From: Acinetobacter vivianii
GTDB lineage: Bacteria > Pseudomonadota > Gammaproteobacteria > Pseudomonadales > Moraxellaceae
Assembly (NCBI RefSeq): GCF_014635885.1
Contig: NZ_BMDR01000008.1
Span: forward strand, 99,302-163,301
Direction of reading: 5' to 3'
Length of the DNA: 64,000 bases
Both the position numbers and the translations under genes were made by a program. Below the pieces are notes generated by a model, which saw only the letters and a program-made list of their open reading frames with translations, did not search any database and had not been told where the DNA came from. This document shows, piece after piece, positions 16,885-25,812 of the stretch; positions within the stretch are counted from its first letter, which is position 1; the number at the start of each line of letters is the position of its first letter.

Positions 16885-17832
16885 ATGAGCAATAATAATG
16901 ACTACGATATTTCTGACTCAAAAGACTGCGAAACGTATATCAATCAATTTATTCAGGAATTTACCATTCGCTCAGCGGAAATTGGCAAAGGAACTGTCAT
17001 CAAACGTGCGTTACCGAGTCGCCATAAACGCTTAGTCGGCGCATGGTGTTTCCTTGATCATGCAGGGCCTGTGAGCTTTCCTGCTGGCGATGGGCTTGAT
17101 GTTGGGCCACATCCGCATATTGGTTTACAGACCTTTACCTGGATGATTGAAGGCACCATGATGCATACCGATAGTCTGGGTTCAAAACAGTTGATCCGTC
17201 CAAAACAAGTCAACTTGATGACTGCGGGTCGAGGTATTTCGCATACTGAAGTAGCACCTGATAGTGAAACTAAAATGCATGCCGCACAGCTCTGGATTGC
17301 CTTGCCAGATGATAAGCTCAATATTGACCCTAAGTTTGAGCATTATCCAGAATTACCTGTGGTCAGCAAAGATCAGGTTGAATTTACGGTATTGGTCGGC
17401 GATTTCTTGAAAACAATATCACCTGTTCAAGTGCATACACCGTTGGTCGGTGTTGATTTAACGGCACAAGCCGATACCAAAACCCGTATTCCATTGAATC
17501 CAAAATTTGAATATGCCTTTATGGCTTTGGAAGGTACAGCGCGTGTAAATGGGCATGAACTTACAGCCGATAACATGGTGGTGCTTGAAACTGGATTGAC
17601 TGAAATTGAGGTTGAGTTAACTCAAGGTCATCGTTTGCTGTTAATTGGAGGTGAACCATTTGAGTCTCCAATCTTGCTATGGTGGAATTTTGTGGGACGT
17701 ACCATGCAAGACTTGCAGCAGGCACGAGAAGACTGGATTAACCATGATGCGCGTTTTGGTGAAATTCCGGATTATCAAGGCAAGCGCTTAGAAGCTCCAG
17801 TATTACCAGACCAGATGAGGGCTTCAAAATGA
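16885..17832 (+). CDS. Pirin family bicupin protein
   Basis: A 315-residue pirin. The N-terminal cupin holds the metal site G-P-H-P-H-I-G-L-Q-T-F, H-T-D-S and H-T-E-V-A-P-D-S-E, i.e. His-x-His plus His and Glu. The C-terminal cupin (about 170-290) has P-L-V-G-V-D and E-P-F-E-S-P-I-L-L-W-W-N-F-V-G-R. Bacterial pirins include quercetinases and redox-sensing regulators; the substrate here is unknown. The next gene (OsmC) overlaps by four bases (ATGA), so the two form an operon, which fits a role in oxidative or electrophile stress. Confidence 0.9.
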   Translation: MSNNNDYDISDSKDCETYINQFIQEFTIRSAEIGKGTVIKRALPSRHKRLVGAWCFLDHAGPVSFPAGDGLDVGPHPHIGLQTFTWMIEGTMMHTDSLGSKQLIRPKQVNLMTAGRGISHTEVAPDSETKMHAAQLWIALPDDKLNIDPKFEHYPELPVVSKDQVEFTVLVGDFLKTISPVQVHTPLVGVDLTAQADTKTRIPLNPKFEYAFMALEGTARVNGHELTADNMVVLETGLTEIEVELTQGHRLLLIGGEPFESPILLWWNFVGRTMQDLQQAREDWINHDARFGEIPDYQGKRLEAPVLPDQMRASK

Positions 17833-18227
17833 GCATCATTGCCAGCAGCAAAGTCCTGACCTTAGCTGAACCTTGGAAAGGTGAGGTGAGTAGCGGTACA
17901 CATCAGTTCCTCACCGATAAGCCTGAGCAGTTTGGAGGACATGATACAGGTCCTGCGCCGTATGATTTCCTCACCGCAAGTCTGGCCTCATGTACTATGA
18001 TCACCTTGCGTATGTATGCGCAGCATAAGGAAATCGATCTGGGTGAATTTACAGTTGAGGTTGATTTTCATAGCAATCGCGAGCAGCAGGAGCGTATAGA
18101 ACGTAGAGTTGTGTTCAAGCACACTGTTGCACAAGACTTGCAAGAAAAACTTCTCAATGTCTGTAGCAAAACACCAGTAACTAAAACTTTGTTACGTAGT
18201 TTAGACATTCACACCATGATTCTTTAA
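17829..18227 (+). CDS. OsmC family peroxiredoxin-like protein
   Basis: A 132-residue OsmC/Ohr-fold protein. The two redox cysteines are in S-L-A-S-C-T-M-I-T-L-R-M-Y-A and V-C-S-K-T-P-V-T-K-T-L, as in OsmC, which reduces organic hydroperoxides. G-G-H-D-T-G-P-A-P-Y-D-F-L is the conserved N-terminal turn. Start codon overlaps the pirin stop codon. The missing lipoyl-binding features leave Ohr unlikely; YhfA-type OsmC is closer. Confidence 0.9.
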   Translation: MSIIASSKVLTLAEPWKGEVSSGTHQFLTDKPEQFGGHDTGPAPYDFLTASLASCTMITLRMYAQHKEIDLGEFTVEVDFHSNREQQERIERRVVFKHTVAQDLQEKLLNVCSKTPVTKTLLRSLDIHTMIL

Positions 18228-18325
18228 GACTAAAGTGCTATTGTGCTGGGGCAAAACATAATTCTAAGTGCAATTGTGAGAGGGATCTAAAATCGCAATT
18301 GCACAGCAAAAAAGCAGGCACAAAA

Positions 18326-18979
18326 ATGATTACCTTACATTATCTACAATGCTCACGTTCGTTCCGCATCCTGTGGGCATTAGAAGAACTTGGGATTGAT
18401 TATCAGGTTGAGTATTATCAAAGGTTGCCGAGTTATGGCGCACCTGAGAGCCTCAAGAATATTCATCCTTTAGGTAAAGCCCCGATTTTGGTAGATGATC
18501 AAGAGGTGATTGTTGAGTCTGCTGTGATCCTGGATTATTTGCAGCAAGAATATGATTCACAACAGCTATTCAAACCACAATCAACTAAAGAACATCGGCA
18601 ATATGCTTACTGGATGCACTATGCAGAAGGCTCTTTAATGCCTTTATTGGTCATGACTTTGGTGATGAATAGTGTCAGCAAACATGTACCTTGGGTGATT
18701 CGTCCGATTGCCGAAAAAATTACAGGTGGTGTAAAAGCAAGTTTTGTTCGTCCACGGGTGAAAGAACATATTCTGTACCTTGAGCAATATTTATCAGAAC
18801 ATGATTATTTTGCGGGAGATTTTTCCTTCGCAGATATTCAAATGGCATTTCCATTAATTGCGATTCAAAACCGTTTGCATGGTAAGTATCCGAATATTCA
18901 GGCCTTTGTACAGCGTGTACAGCAACGTTCTGCATTTCAAAAGGCAGAGCAGAAAAGCTTGCATTCGCAATGTGCCTAA
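18326..18979 (+). CDS. Glutathione S-transferase
   Basis: A 217-residue soluble GST. The thioredoxin-like domain shows L-Q-C-S-R-S-F-R-I-L-W-A-L-E-E-L and H-P-L-G-K-A-P-I-L-V-D-D with V-E-S-A-V-I-L-D-Y-L (Glu-Ser binding the gamma-glutamyl group). The C-terminal helical domain includes F-S-F-A-D-I-Q-M-A-F. I start at ATG 18326; the track from TTG 18299 is less likely. It probably detoxifies electrophiles together with the neighbouring pirin and OsmC genes, though it has its own 98-base upstream gap. Confidence 0.88.
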   Translation: MITLHYLQCSRSFRILWALEELGIDYQVEYYQRLPSYGAPESLKNIHPLGKAPILVDDQEVIVESAVILDYLQQEYDSQQLFKPQSTKEHRQYAYWMHYAEGSLMPLLVMTLVMNSVSKHVPWVIRPIAEKITGGVKASFVRPRVKEHILYLEQYLSEHDYFAGDFSFADIQMAFPLIAIQNRLHGKYPNIQAFVQRVQQRSAFQKAEQKSLHSQCA

Positions 18980-18990
18980 ATCTGAACAGT

Positions 18991-19019
18991 AAAAAAGGGA
19001 GCAACTCGCTCCCTTTTTT
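18991..19019. terminator. Bidirectional terminator between GST and SPOR genes
   Basis: A6 tract, stem GGGAGC / GCTCCC, AACTC loop, T6 tract. Serves the convergent GST and SPOR-domain genes. Confidence 0.88.
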
Positions 19020-19032
19020 ATTAGATATCCAG

Positions 19033-19641
19033 TTAGTGTTTAATTACGATTGAATCAATGCCACTATGTTGTAATGTTTGTTGAGCTGCAAGCGCCGACT
19101 CTTGGCTATCATAAGGGCCAGAGAAAACGCGATACCATGTCTGACCATTTTCAACACTTTTTACCACATCCGCAGACAAGCCATTCAAGATGATTTCTGC
19201 ACGACGTGCATCCGCACTATCAGGATCAGGATAGCTGCGTACTTGTAAAATGTAGGTTGCGCGTGCTGGTGCAACAGGTTCACTTGGGGTGAGGCCCGCT
19301 GGATCTTCTGCTGTGGTGGTTTCAGGTTTTGGTGACTCAATAATTACGACATTACCTTGTTGCTTGGTCTCTGGCACCGCCTGTTCAGGGATTGGTGTGA
19401 CTTGCTGCTGAGGGAGCAAATCATAGAAACGGTAGTCTTTATTGGTGTTTTCTTCTTGGTAATGCTCGGAAGTAACCTGATTTTTGGTTGGGACAGGTTG
19501 CCAAGGCTGCCAAAGCATCAGCATGACAGCTGCACATAGGATCGCAAGAATAGCGACAAGCATTCCTAACCACTTCGGAATGAGCGGTTTTTTAGGCTTG
19601 TTTGGTCGTTCAGATACACCACGTTGCGTTTTTCCAAACAC
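19033..19641 (-). CDS. SPOR domain-containing protein, FtsN-like
   Basis: A 202-residue bitopic membrane protein: short basic cytoplasmic tail (KPKKP-rich, about 1-22), one transmembrane helix (about 26-46), a proline-rich periplasmic linker, and a SPOR domain at about 127-202 (Y-I-L-Q-V-R-S-Y-P...W-Y-R-V-F-S-G-P-Y) that binds denuded peptidoglycan glycans at the septum. The start is a GTG with GAGGAA upstream. In many gammaproteobacteria such a gene follows argS, as here; FtsN is the likely identity, but it lacks a recognisable Cys pair or other FtsN-specific mark. Confidence 0.85.
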   Translation of the reverse strand: MFGKTQRGVSERPNKPKKPLIPKWLGMLVAILAILCAAVMLMLWQPWQPVPTKNQVTSEHYQEENTNKDYRFYDLLPQQQVTPIPEQAVPETKQQGNVVIIESPKPETTTAEDPAGLTPSEPVAPARATYILQVRSYPDPDSADARRAEIILNGLSADVVKSVENGQTWYRVFSGPYDSQESALAAQQTLQHSGIDSIVIKH

Positions 19642-19692
19642 CGGAAATTCCTCTTGATCCTATTCGTTTATTTGTAACTTGAATTTACTTAA

Positions 19693-19728
19693 AAACAAAG
19701 CATTATGTTTAAAAATAATGCTTTGTTT
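19693..19728 (-). terminator. A/T-rich hairpin downstream of argS
   Basis: Perfect 14-base stem AAACAAAGCATTAT / ATAATGCTTTGTTT with an 8-base loop; read on the minus strand it is followed by TTTTT, so it can terminate argS before the SPOR gene. Low G+C content makes it a moderate call. Confidence 0.55.
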
Positions 19729-19826
19729 ACCATATTGTTTAAAAATGATGGCTTAAGTTTACATGGCTTTAAGCTTTGCTGTTTTACAGCCCACCTCAAG
19801 CATAGCTTTCGGTCTTGCAGCCATGT

Positions 19827-19843
19827 GTGAAGCTTCGCTTCAC
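19827..19843. repeat. Inverted repeat just downstream of the argS stop codon
   Basis: GTGAAGC-TTC-GCTTCAC, four bases beyond the argS stop. No T tract on the argS strand, so it may be a 3'-end stabilising hairpin rather than a terminator. Confidence 0.4.
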
Positions 19844-19847
19844 TTTA

Positions 19848-21638
19848 TTACATGGCTTCAGGAGCGGATACACCGAGCAATTCTAAGCCATTGCGTAACA
19901 CTTGCTGTACGTTGATTGAAAGCAATAAACGCGCTTGTGTCAATTCAACATCATCGCCCAATACTTTATGTTCATTGTACCAAGCATGGAACAGGGCAGC
20001 TAACTCTTTGAGGTAGTTACCAATCTGATGCGGTTCATAGGCATTGGCTGCACGTACCAGAATATCTGGATAAGCGGCAAGTTTAGACAAGATCTCGGTT
20101 TCAGCATCGAGTTCTAAACGGTTGGCATGTTCGCGTGCTGCGCTTAGGTCTAAATTAAGACCCGTTGTCGCTGCTTTTTCTAACATACGGCAAATACGTG
20201 CATGCGCATATTGGATGTAATACACCGCATTGTCTTTGCTTTGAGAAACTGCAAGATCAAGGTCAAAGTCGATGTGCTGTTCAGATTTACGCATCACATA
20301 GTAGAAACGGGCAGCATCGTTACCCACTTCCTTACGCAAGTCACGTAAAGTCACGAACTGACCTGAACGAGATGACATTTGCACCATCTCACCGCCACGC
20401 CATAAGCTCACGAACTGAACTAAAAGTACCGTCAATTTCTTCGAGTCATAACCCATTGCATCAATGGCAGCTTTTACACGTGAAATATAACCGTGGTGGT
20501 CCGAACCCCAGATATCAATCAGGTCTGTATAACCACGTTGTAATTTATTCAAGTGGTAAGCAATGTCAGATGCAAAGTAAGTGGTTTGACCGTTACGACG
20601 TTTTACAACACGGTCTTTTTCATCACCAAATTCAGTTGATTTAAACCAGATGTTGCCGTCTTTTTCGTAGAGGTAACCACGTTGATCTAGCGTTTCAAGT
20701 GCTTCATCAATCTTGTCAGTTAATGAATCTTCGCTGAACCATTTGTCGAAGGTTACACCAAAGTCAGCTAGATCATCTTTAATATCATCCAGAATGGCAT
20801 GTAAAGCTGCCTGATGGAACACGCGATAAGCTGCACCCAAGTGTTGTTGCGAGTTCGCAATCAAACCATCAATGTGCTTTTCTTTATCGCCTGAAAGCAC
20901 AACTTTATTGCCTTCAGCATCAAGTTCTTCAGCATATTGCACATCTTCTGGTACATCTTTATAGATGTCAGCAACGGCACGAATGTGTGAATCGCCATCT
21001 TTATCAATAATTTCTTGTGCGATTTCTTTAACGTAGTCGCCTTGATAAGCATTTTTAGGGAAAACCAGTGTTTGCCCAGTCAATTCTAAATAACGTAAAT
21101 AAGTTGAAGTCGCCAAGATATCCATCTGACGGCCAGCATCGTTGACATAGTATTCACGATCAACTTTTGCACCCGTTGCTTCGAGTAAGTTCGCAACGGT
21201 CATGCCATACGCAGCACCACGGCCATGACCGACATGCAGGCTAGAAGTTGGGTTTGCAGAAACGAATTCGACCTGAATTTTTTTAGTCGCATTGGCTTGG
21301 CTGCGACCATATTCATTTTTTTGTGCCTGAATCTGGTCGAGCACTGCATAACGTTGGTCTGCATTTAAAAAGAAGTTAATAAAACCAGGACCTGCAATTT
21401 CTGCTTTGGTAATGTCAGCGACTTCTGGAAGTGCTGCCAGAATTTTTTCAGCAAGATCACGTGGTTTCATGCCTGCGGCTTTAGAACCGATCATGGCAAT
21501 ATTTGAAGCAAAGTCTCCGTGACTTCGGTCTTTGGTACGGGTTAAATGGCTCGTGTTGGTCCAATCTGAAGGGAGTACACCTTGCTGTTGCAGGGTTTGT
21601 ACCGCATGATCAAGAGCTGCTTGTATTGCCGTATTCAT
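19848..21638 (-). CDS. argS: Arginyl-tRNA synthetase
   Basis: Charges tRNA-Arg. Full-length class I synthetase of 596 residues with the N-terminal tRNA D-loop recognition domain, the signature V-S-A-N-P-T-S-S-L-H-V-G-H-G-R-G-A-A-Y-G (HIGH-like H-V-G-H), and the class I catalytic core ending in M-S-S-R-S-G-Q. The C-terminal anticodon-binding DALR domain closes with L-G-V-S-A-P-E-A-M. It precedes the SPOR protein, the usual neighbour. Confidence 0.98.
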   Translation of the reverse strand: MNTAIQAALDHAVQTLQQQGVLPSDWTNTSHLTRTKDRSHGDFASNIAMIGSKAAGMKPRDLAEKILAALPEVADITKAEIAGPGFINFFLNADQRYAVLDQIQAQKNEYGRSQANATKKIQVEFVSANPTSSLHVGHGRGAAYGMTVANLLEATGAKVDREYYVNDAGRQMDILATSTYLRYLELTGQTLVFPKNAYQGDYVKEIAQEIIDKDGDSHIRAVADIYKDVPEDVQYAEELDAEGNKVVLSGDKEKHIDGLIANSQQHLGAAYRVFHQAALHAILDDIKDDLADFGVTFDKWFSEDSLTDKIDEALETLDQRGYLYEKDGNIWFKSTEFGDEKDRVVKRRNGQTTYFASDIAYHLNKLQRGYTDLIDIWGSDHHGYISRVKAAIDAMGYDSKKLTVLLVQFVSLWRGGEMVQMSSRSGQFVTLRDLRKEVGNDAARFYYVMRKSEQHIDFDLDLAVSQSKDNAVYYIQYAHARICRMLEKAATTGLNLDLSAAREHANRLELDAETEILSKLAAYPDILVRAANAYEPHQIGNYLKELAALFHAWYNEHKVLGDDVELTQARLLLSINVQQVLRNGLELLGVSAPEAM

Positions 21639-21772
21639 AGTTACCGAAAATAAATGTCGCGGAAAAACGTCAAATATAGCAAACTTTGCAGGCTTAAGGG
21701 GAGAGTGATTTAGCTGGAATTCACATATTCCGGTAAATCTTTTGTCAGTTCTTGTTTTTGTAGTTGCAGAAT

Positions 21773-21803
21773 AGATGCTATATTATTGAATAACATAGCA
21801 TCT
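21773..21803. repeat. Inverted repeat between argS and the Dyp peroxidase gene
   Basis: AGATGCTAT / ATAGCATCT arms with a 13-base AT-rich centre. It lies ten bases after the Dyp stop. T's follow only on the plus strand, where no gene needs ending, so its role (mRNA 3' hairpin or operator) is unclear. Confidence 0.4.
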
Positions 21804-21812
21804 TTCGATTTT

Positions 21813-22733
21813 TTAATCTTCTAAAACCTGTTCCAGCAATTCATCGCTTGGCGCAAAATAATAAGCACCATCGATTGCAGTGGTAAAATGCAATAAGCGG
21901 TCATGGATGCCATCTCCAGCTGTTCCAAACATGCGCTTAAGCATTTCATCAATGATGCTTAAATTGTTGGTATAAGCCACAAAGAAAAGTCCTTGTTCGC
22001 CTTTACCATCTCCATAAGGTAGGCTGTGACGCAAGATTTCCATTTCTTCGCCTTCATCATCTTCAACGACTGTACGCGCGACATGTGAGTTTTCTGGTTT
22101 TACGTCATCATCGAGTTCAATCGATTCAAGTTTGGTACGACCAAATACATGTTCTTGCGCATCCACTTTGAGCTGGCGCCATTTGACTAGGTCATGCGTA
22201 TAGCGCTGAGCAAAGATAAAACTGCCATCTGCAAAAGCACCCGCTTCTTCAGGAAGTAAAGCCGCCTCAGCACGATCATCAGGGAATTGTGGATTCTCTG
22301 TTCCATCAATAAAGCCTGTCATGTCACGACCGTCGAAGAAACGGAAGCAGGCACGCTCATCCAGTACTTCAACTTTATCCTGAATGCCAGTAAAGAAGGC
22401 CTGACTCATGGCAAAGCAGATATCTGCACGCGCACTGGCAATATGGATAAAGACATCAGCTGGCACTACTGGCATGTTAAATGCCCCACTTTGAGGGTCA
22501 AGTTGCTTGAACCCTTCAGGTGTTTGTGCATAAAGTTTTGCCCAAAGTTCAGGACCGAAGGCGATAGCCGTTTTGATCTGGTCATTGGGATGTTGAGTGA
22601 TTAAACGATCGCGCGTTGAAAGTAGAGCTTCAATCTGTTGTTTTAATTCAGCAATGTTTAAGTCTTTTAAACGTAACACAATAAAGCGTGCATGATCAGA
22701 AGGTAATGGAAGAATGACAGATTGCGCAGTCAT
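21813..22733 (-). CDS. Dyp-type peroxidase
   Basis: A 306-residue dye-decolourising peroxidase, a haem enzyme using hydrogen peroxide. The diagnostic G-x-x-D-G motif is present as T-G-F-I-D-G-T-E-N-P, containing the distal Asp; F-A-Q-R-Y-T-H-D-L-V and the C-terminal D-R-L-L-H-F-T-T-A match the family, with a His expected to ligate haem. No Tat signal is visible, so it is probably cytoplasmic (YfeX-like). TAAGGAG precedes the ATG. Divergent from the LysE-type exporter. Confidence 0.93.
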   Translation of the reverse strand: MTAQSVILPLPSDHARFIVLRLKDLNIAELKQQIEALLSTRDRLITQHPNDQIKTAIAFGPELWAKLYAQTPEGFKQLDPQSGAFNMPVVPADVFIHIASARADICFAMSQAFFTGIQDKVEVLDERACFRFFDGRDMTGFIDGTENPQFPDDRAEAALLPEEAGAFADGSFIFAQRYTHDLVKWRQLKVDAQEHVFGRTKLESIELDDDVKPENSHVARTVVEDDEGEEMEILRHSLPYGDGKGEQGLFFVAYTNNLSIIDEMLKRMFGTAGDGIHDRLLHFTTAIDGAYYFAPSDELLEQVLED

Positions 22734-22889
22734 TAAAATCTCCTTAGTGTTTAAGGGATAAAAAAAGAATTATTGTGCCTGATGTTAGGAGAGCTGAGTA
22801 GCTTATTTATGCAATTTTGTTGCCTAAAAAAGCATCGTAACTTGTCAATAAAACAGTATAATTCACCTTTTCGTTTTGATGCTGTGCTT

Positions 22890-23513
22890 ATGTCTTTGCA
22901 GGTTTGGTTTGCTTTTATGTTGGCGTGTTGGGTGATTAGCATCTCGCCAGGCGCAGGCGCAATTGCATCTATGTCGAGTGGTCTCAATTATGGTTTTCGG
23001 CATGGTTACTGGAATGTGATTGGCTTACAGATCGCATTGATGATTCAATTCTTGATCGTGGCCGCAGGGGTAGGGGTGCTGTTTGCGACAACGCCGTGGG
23101 CTTTTCAGGCGGTGAAATGGTTTGGTGTCGCTTATCTGATTTATCTGGCCTATAAGCAGTGGACTGCACCTGTTCAAACGATTGAGATTCAGCAGGAACA
23201 ATATCAATCTGCTTTCGCCTTAATCTTGAAAGGCTTTGTGGTGAATATGAGTAATCCGAAAGCGATTGTCTTTTTGCTTGCTGTTTTGCCTCAGTTTCTG
23301 GATCTGAGCCGACCACAGTGGCTGCAATACCTGATTATGGCGATCACGATGGTGATCATTGATCTGATTGTGATGGCGGGATATACAGGACTGGCATCGA
23401 AAGTACTCAGGCTGTTGCGCTCACCCTCACAGCAAAAGTATTTAAATCGTGGTTTTGCTGTGATGTTTAGTGGCGCAGCACTGTTATTAAGTGCGATTCA
23501 ACAGTCAAGCTAA
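22890..23513 (+). CDS. LysE/RhtB family amino-acid exporter
   Basis: A 207-residue inner-membrane protein with about five to six helices and the N-terminal S-P-G-A-G-A-I-A-S-M-S-S-G-L-N-Y-G turn plus F-V-V-N-M-S-N-P-K-A-I-V-F-L, both LysE/RhtB signatures. Such proteins export amino acids such as homoserine, threonine or lysine; the substrate is not evident. I start at ATG 22890, which gives the standard family length; the longer frame from 22773 adds a stretch with no family resemblance. Convergent with znuB. Confidence 0.88.
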   Translation: MSLQVWFAFMLACWVISISPGAGAIASMSSGLNYGFRHGYWNVIGLQIALMIQFLIVAAGVGVLFATTPWAFQAVKWFGVAYLIYLAYKQWTAPVQTIEIQQEQYQSAFALILKGFVVNMSNPKAIVFLLAVLPQFLDLSRPQWLQYLIMAITMVIIDLIVMAGYTGLASKVLRLLRSPSQQKYLNRGFAVMFSGAALLLSAIQQSS

Positions 23514-23520
23514 TAGCCGA

Positions 23521-24330
23521 TTAGGCAGATTGAGCTTGGCTTTTTAATTTTTGTACGAGGAAAATAGTGGCAAAGCAGAGTGCCATACATAAAACAATGC
23601 TTAAGCCCGTCGAAATATTGAGCGCCGCACTCGACCAGAGACCGACCGTCACACCGAATTGAGCCAGTACAAAGGCCCAGATCACCATTTGTTTTGGAGA
23701 ATGGGCCAGTAGGCGAGCGCTCAGCGCTGGAATCACCAGCAAGGCACCCATCAATAATGAACCCACCGCACGTAATGCCAACACCGTAAATAATGCCAGT
23801 AGCAACATAAAGATTAAACGTTGCCAGTTGGCGCTGACGCCTTCACTCATGGCAATATCTGGATCAATGGCAATTTGAATCTGCGCTGACCATGAACGAT
23901 AGAGTACGATCAATGCTGCCGCAATGACGACCGCAAACATAGGTAAATCAGTCCATTCAATGCTGAGCAGATCACCAAACAAATAGCTAAGCAACTCTGG
24001 ACGCAAGCTTGGTACCTGTTGAATCAACAGTAGGCCAGAACAGAGCAGGGTGGCAGAGCTTAAAGCCAGCAATGCATCATTCGGTAAGCGCGAGTCGTGT
24101 AATACCCAGAGAATCGCCACCAGTAATAATGCCAGACAGGCGACGCCTAACCAGAACGGTAAATTGAGGATTCCTGCAATCGCAACGCCGAGCAGGGTGC
24201 CATGTGCCATGGTATCGGCAAAGAAAGACATTCTGCGCCAAAGCATCAGGCAACCGAGTGGTGCAGTCAGGAAAACCAGCAGTGAACCCATGATCCAAGC
24301 AGGTAAGAGGAGTTGTAACCATTCCATCAT
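23521..24330 (-). CDS. znuB: Zinc ABC transporter permease
   Basis: A 269-residue, eight-helix permease of the ABC-3 (metal) type, with A-D-T-M-A-H-G-T-L-L-G-V-A in the first helices and A-V-G-S-L-L-M-G-A-L-L-V-I-P-A-L-S-A-R near the C-terminus, as in ZnuB. It forms the membrane channel for zinc with ZnuC and ZnuA. The start is three bases after the znuC stop, so translation is coupled. Last gene of the zur-znuC-znuB run. Confidence 0.95.
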   Translation of the reverse strand: MMEWLQLLLPAWIMGSLLVFLTAPLGCLMLWRRMSFFADTMAHGTLLGVAIAGILNLPFWLGVACLALLLVAILWVLHDSRLPNDALLALSSATLLCSGLLLIQQVPSLRPELLSYLFGDLLSIEWTDLPMFAVVIAAALIVLYRSWSAQIQIAIDPDIAMSEGVSANWQRLIFMLLLALFTVLALRAVGSLLMGALLVIPALSARLLAHSPKQMVIWAFVLAQFGVTVGLWSSAALNISTGLSIVLCMALCFATIFLVQKLKSQAQSA

Positions 24331-24333
24331 GGC

Positions 24334-25122
24334 TTAGACCTTCGGCTCAGGGTGAATATGTGGGCGTGGATCATGGGTGCAAGGCTCGGCATGATCACTG
24401 TGACCGCAGTGGTTGTGATGATGCTGATAGAACATCCGTTGTGTACCAAAAATGGCCTGATATTCAGGATGTTGCTGGATACTTTCCGGTAAACCACTAC
24501 AGCAAATATGTTTGTTCAGACAGACGACACGATGAGTCCCTTGCATGACCCATTGCAAATCATGCGAGACCATCAATACGGCACAGCCATAACGTTCTGG
24601 CAGGCTACGTACATATTCGTATAGTTCTGCTTCGGACTGGATGTCCAGACCTTGCATGGGTTCATCCAGCACCAGAATATCTGGCTGACGTAATAAGGCT
24701 CTCGCAAGTAAAACCCGTTGCCGTTCGCCACCAGACAGTTGCTGTACTTTAGATGACTGTAACTTCTGGATGCCCGTATCGCGAATGATTTCTGCACGAA
24801 GCGATGCTTCGCAAACTTCCAGATCCAGTAAGTCTTGTACACGTAAGGGTAGGCTGGCAGAAGGATTAAACTTCTGTGGTACGTAAGCCAGCTTTAATTT
24901 TTTTGAGAAATGTATTTTGCCTTTAGTCGGTGACATGATCCCGAGCAGGACTTTAATTAAAGTTGATTTACCTGCACCATTGGGACCGATCAGCGTCACA
25001 ATCTCTTTTGCTTGTAGCGAAAAATCGACATTTCTCAAAATATCCCGTTCATCAAGTCGAACCGAGATACCCTCCAGTTGAATAAGTGGAGTGCTTATTG
25101 AAGTGTGCTGCACTGATGACAT
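24334..25122 (-). CDS. znuC: Zinc ABC transporter ATP-binding protein
   Basis: A 262-residue ABC ATPase with Walker A G-P-N-G-A-G-K-S-T, signature L-S-G-G-E-R-Q-R-V, Walker B I-L-V-L-D-E-P-M-Q-G-L-D and the H-loop V-S-H-D-L. The C-terminus is rich in His and Cys (H-H-N-H-C-G-H, C-T-H-D), as is common in ZnuC and perhaps metal-sensing. Its start overlaps the zur 3' end by 28 bases. Confidence 0.96.
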   Translation of the reverse strand: MSSVQHTSISTPLIQLEGISVRLDERDILRNVDFSLQAKEIVTLIGPNGAGKSTLIKVLLGIMSPTKGKIHFSKKLKLAYVPQKFNPSASLPLRVQDLLDLEVCEASLRAEIIRDTGIQKLQSSKVQQLSGGERQRVLLARALLRQPDILVLDEPMQGLDIQSEAELYEYVRSLPERYGCAVLMVSHDLQWVMQGTHRVVCLNKHICCSGLPESIQQHPEYQAIFGTQRMFYQHHHNHCGHSDHAEPCTHDPRPHIHPEPKV

Positions 25123-25592
25123 TTTCCAGAAATTTCAATAATGCTATGTTGAGCAGAAAACTGGTCTGAGGCAGCAAGTTGATCAAGTTGTTGGATCAGT
25201 CCCTGAGCGGAGGCTTCTTTTACAGAATGACATTCAGTGCAAATCAAAAATGCAGCCTGATGTCCTTCACGTGGGTGACAACATGGAATATAGGCATTAA
25301 TAGATGTTAAGCGGTGAATCAGACCTTTTTCTAATAAGAAATCTAAAGTGCGGTACACCGTGGGTGGCGCAGCAGGTCGATCTGCCTGACCTTTTATTTT
25401 AGCTAGCAAGTCATAAGCACCCATTGGTGCAGAGGCATTCAAAATGAGTTCAAGGACTTCTTTGCGTAAAGGTGTTAGGCGTGCGCCAGTCGCAGTACAT
25501 AAAATTTCTGCTTCAGCAAGTCGCGCTTTAATATCGTGATGACCGTGAACACCATGTAAAGCATTGTCATGTTCATGTGAACAAGAACTCAT
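25095..25592 (-). CDS. zur: Zinc uptake regulator (Fur family)
   Basis: A 165-residue Fur-family repressor that, with zinc bound, shuts off zinc uptake genes. The winged helix is at about 30-95 (G-A-R-L-T-P-L-R-K-E-V-L-E-L-I, Y-R-T-L-D-F-L-L-E), followed by the dimerisation domain with metal residues F-L-I-C-T-E-C-H-S-V and C-H-Q-C. The N-terminal 25 residues are His-rich (S-H-E-H-D, H-G-H-H). It overlaps znuC by 28 bases and is divergent from znuA, with a Zur box between; hence zur-znuC-znuB is self-regulated. Confidence 0.95.
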   Translation of the reverse strand: MSSCSHEHDNALHGVHGHHDIKARLAEAEILCTATGARLTPLRKEVLELILNASAPMGAYDLLAKIKGQADRPAAPPTVYRTLDFLLEKGLIHRLTSINAYIPCCHPREGHQAAFLICTECHSVKEASAQGLIQQLDQLAASDQFSAQHSIIEISGKCHQCSTLQ

Positions 25593-25672
25593 AGATTGAC
25601 CTCATTGTTTTTGTAGAGTCTATTGATTCTTCACTGGCATAGAATGGCTCGCTGATGTCTCAATAGCCCTGC

Positions 25673-25696
25673 TATCATAACATGCAATTTATGATA
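25673..25696. promoter_or_regulatory. Second, weaker palindromic site upstream of zur
   Basis: TATCATAA - eight bases - TTATGATA in the zur/znuA divergent region, nearer zur. Arms resemble Zur half sites loosely; a possible second operator or promoter element. Confidence 0.35.
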
Positions 25697-25770
25697 ACTA
25701 TCTATATAAGTGAAGCGCACGACGGATAGTGCGGCAAATCTGAAAATAGACATAGGTATTTTGCAACTTT

Positions 25771-25785
25771 TGTTATATTATAACA
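25771..25785. promoter_or_regulatory. Zur box before znuA
   Basis: TGTTATA-T-TATAACA, a perfect 7-1-7 palindrome that is the core of the gammaproteobacterial Zur consensus (TGTTATANTATAACA). It lies about 28 bases before the znuA ATG within the divergent zur/znuA region and should repress one or both directions when zinc is ample. Confidence 0.88.
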
Positions 25786-25812
25786 TGCTTCGCCAAATTG
25801 AGTAATATTGTG

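Noticed and set aside
20165..20644. 159-codon plus-strand open frame inside argS
   Set aside because: Complement shadow of argS; no ribosome site or recognisable domain.
21773..21803. Inverted repeat near the Dyp gene as a terminator for that gene
   Set aside because: On the Dyp strand the stem is not followed by T's; kept only as a generic repeat.
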